This document shows positions 5,987-6,550 of a stretch of DNA of 6,550 bases, piece after piece; the first letter of the stretch is position 1; each line of letters starts with the position of its first letter. The notes beneath the pieces were generated by a model. The model saw only the letters and a program-made list of their open reading frames with translations, was not told the origin of the DNA and ran no database searches. This stretch comes from CAYMND01 sp964465065. GTDB taxonomy: Bacteria > Acidobacteriota > Aminicenantia > UBA2199. The stretch is from positions 1 through 6,550 of the forward strand of contig CAYXHZ010000101.1 in assembly GCA_964465065.1 (NCBI GenBank), in the 5' to 3' direction. Position numbers and translations under genes: made by a program.

Positions 5987-6504
5987 GGATTTATACCTAG
6001 AAATTTGGGCGGCCAGAGGCGCAGCAGGACCTGTGCCCAGATCAGTTGCATCGGGACGGGGCCGATCTGCCGGGAATCCTGGCTGCTGTAGGGATTGTCG
6101 CCCAGGACGTAGCACTGACCGGCTGGGGTGGTCAGGCTCATGTCGTGCTGCAGAACCCGGCCATCGGCCGCGCCGGGCCAGCTGAGCGCCTGGTTGTCGA
6201 TGAAGAGCTGGCCGCTGCGGAAACTGACCGTTTCGCCGGCAAAGGCCACCAGACGTTTGATGAGGTTGCGTTTCGGACTGAGCGGATCCTTGAAGACGAT
6301 CAGGTCGAAGCGGTGCAATTTCCGCCTGGATACGGCCAGCAGGATATCGCCGTTACCAAGGTTCGGGCTCATCGATTCGCCGTGGATGCGAAGAATATGG
6401 AAAGTGGATTGTATATATAAAAAGAACAGTATGGCAAAACAAAGAGTAATGGTAATGACCAGCAAAGTTTTTTTCAAGGGAAGTTGTTCGGGACCTGCAC
6501 TCAT
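5983..6504 (-). CDS. lepB: Signal peptidase I
   Basis: Membrane-bound Ser/Lys protease that cuts signal peptides from exported proteins on the outer face of the inner membrane. It is a compact 173-residue form with a single membrane anchor (about 12-31). The nucleophile S44 sits in GESMSP (42-47) followed by GDILL (52-56). RFDLIVFKDP (65-74) is the next conserved box. The general base is K83 in IKRLVAFAGE, and GDNPYSSQDSRQIGP (135-149) is the final box with the conserved D143, S144 and R145. All catalytic elements are present. The ATG at 6502-6504 is the only start that leaves the anchor intact. No clear Shine-Dalgarno site precedes it, and the promoter is only 12 bases away. The stop overlaps the ktrB start by four bases, so the two form an operon. 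Confidence 0.95.
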   Translation of the reverse strand: MSAGPEQLPLKKTLLVITITLCFAILFFLYIQSTFHILRIHGESMSPNLGNGDILLAVSRRKLHRFDLIVFKDPLSPKRNLIKRLVAFAGETVSFRSGQLFIDNQALSWPGAADGRVLQHDMSLTTPAGQCYVLGDNPYSSQDSRQIGPVPMQLIWAQVLLRLWPPKFLGINP

Positions 6505-6516
6505 GATGTGTCTTGT

Positions 6517-6545
6517 ATTTTAGGACGAAGCGACCGTCAAGTCAA
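6517..6545 (-). promoter_or_regulatory. Sigma-70 promoter of lepB-ktrB
   Basis: On the minus strand TTGACT (6540-6545), a 17-base spacer and TAAAAT (6517-6522): 10 of 12 consensus bases with ideal spacing. Only 12 bases separate the -10 box from the lepB ATG, so the transcript should have a leader of roughly 4-6 bases and be nearly leaderless. The right window edge lies five bases beyond the -35 box, so upstream control elements cannot be judged. Confidence 0.7.
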
Positions 6546-6550
6546 GGTGT

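Noticed and set aside
5372..6091. 239-codon open frame antisense to ktrB
   Set aside because: Highly polar G/Q/D-rich translation, the expected mirror of a hydrophobic membrane protein; no motif.
5987..6115. 43-codon N-terminal extension of ktrB
   Set aside because: Proline- and arginine-rich, unlike the family, and lying within lepB in another frame. The ATG that overlaps the lepB stop gives the expected KtrB start.

Overview
This window reads as ordinary chromosomal DNA of a Gram-negative-type bacterium with moderately high GC. It holds six genes: parC (cut by the left edge), parE, a small exported protein, a CysM-type cysteine synthase, a KtrB-type potassium channel subunit and a signal peptidase I. 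Five lie on the minus strand; only the cysteine synthase is on the plus strand. I see no tRNA, rRNA, CRISPR array, insertion sequence or phage gene. I found no convincing undescribed multi-gene system; the interesting points are in protein architecture and in the control regions.

Host: both topoisomerase proteins look like the type IIA topoisomerase pair I know from Bacteroidetes. However, several genes carry good Shine-Dalgarno sequences, and three promoters look like textbook TTGACA/TATAAT boxes. Neither is typical of Bacteroidetes. A non-Bacteroidetes lineage carrying this topoisomerase version is likely. The PVC or Lentisphaerae side of the tree is one possibility, but that is a low-confidence guess from recall.

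Layout from right to left on the minus strand: a strong promoter at the right edge drives lepB, whose stop overlaps the ktrB start (ATGA). ktrB ends tail-to-tail with the plus-strand cysteine synthase gene, with two bases between them. That gene (cysM) starts from its own near-consensus promoter in a short divergent intergenic region. On the other side of that region the exported Spy-like protein is read leftward. It is followed by a 109-base gap with a promoter, then parE and parC as an operon with 21 bases between them.

Function: ParE and ParC together form a type II topoisomerase (ATPase/TOPRIM subunit plus DNA-cleaving subunit). LepB removes signal peptides from exported proteins, plausibly including the Spy-like one. 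KtrB is a membrane potassium channel subunit whose regulatory partner KtrA is not in the window. CysM makes cysteine from an activated serine. Apart from parE-parC and lepB-ktrB there is no obvious shared pathway. All non-coding stretches are under 300 bases, and each is described below.
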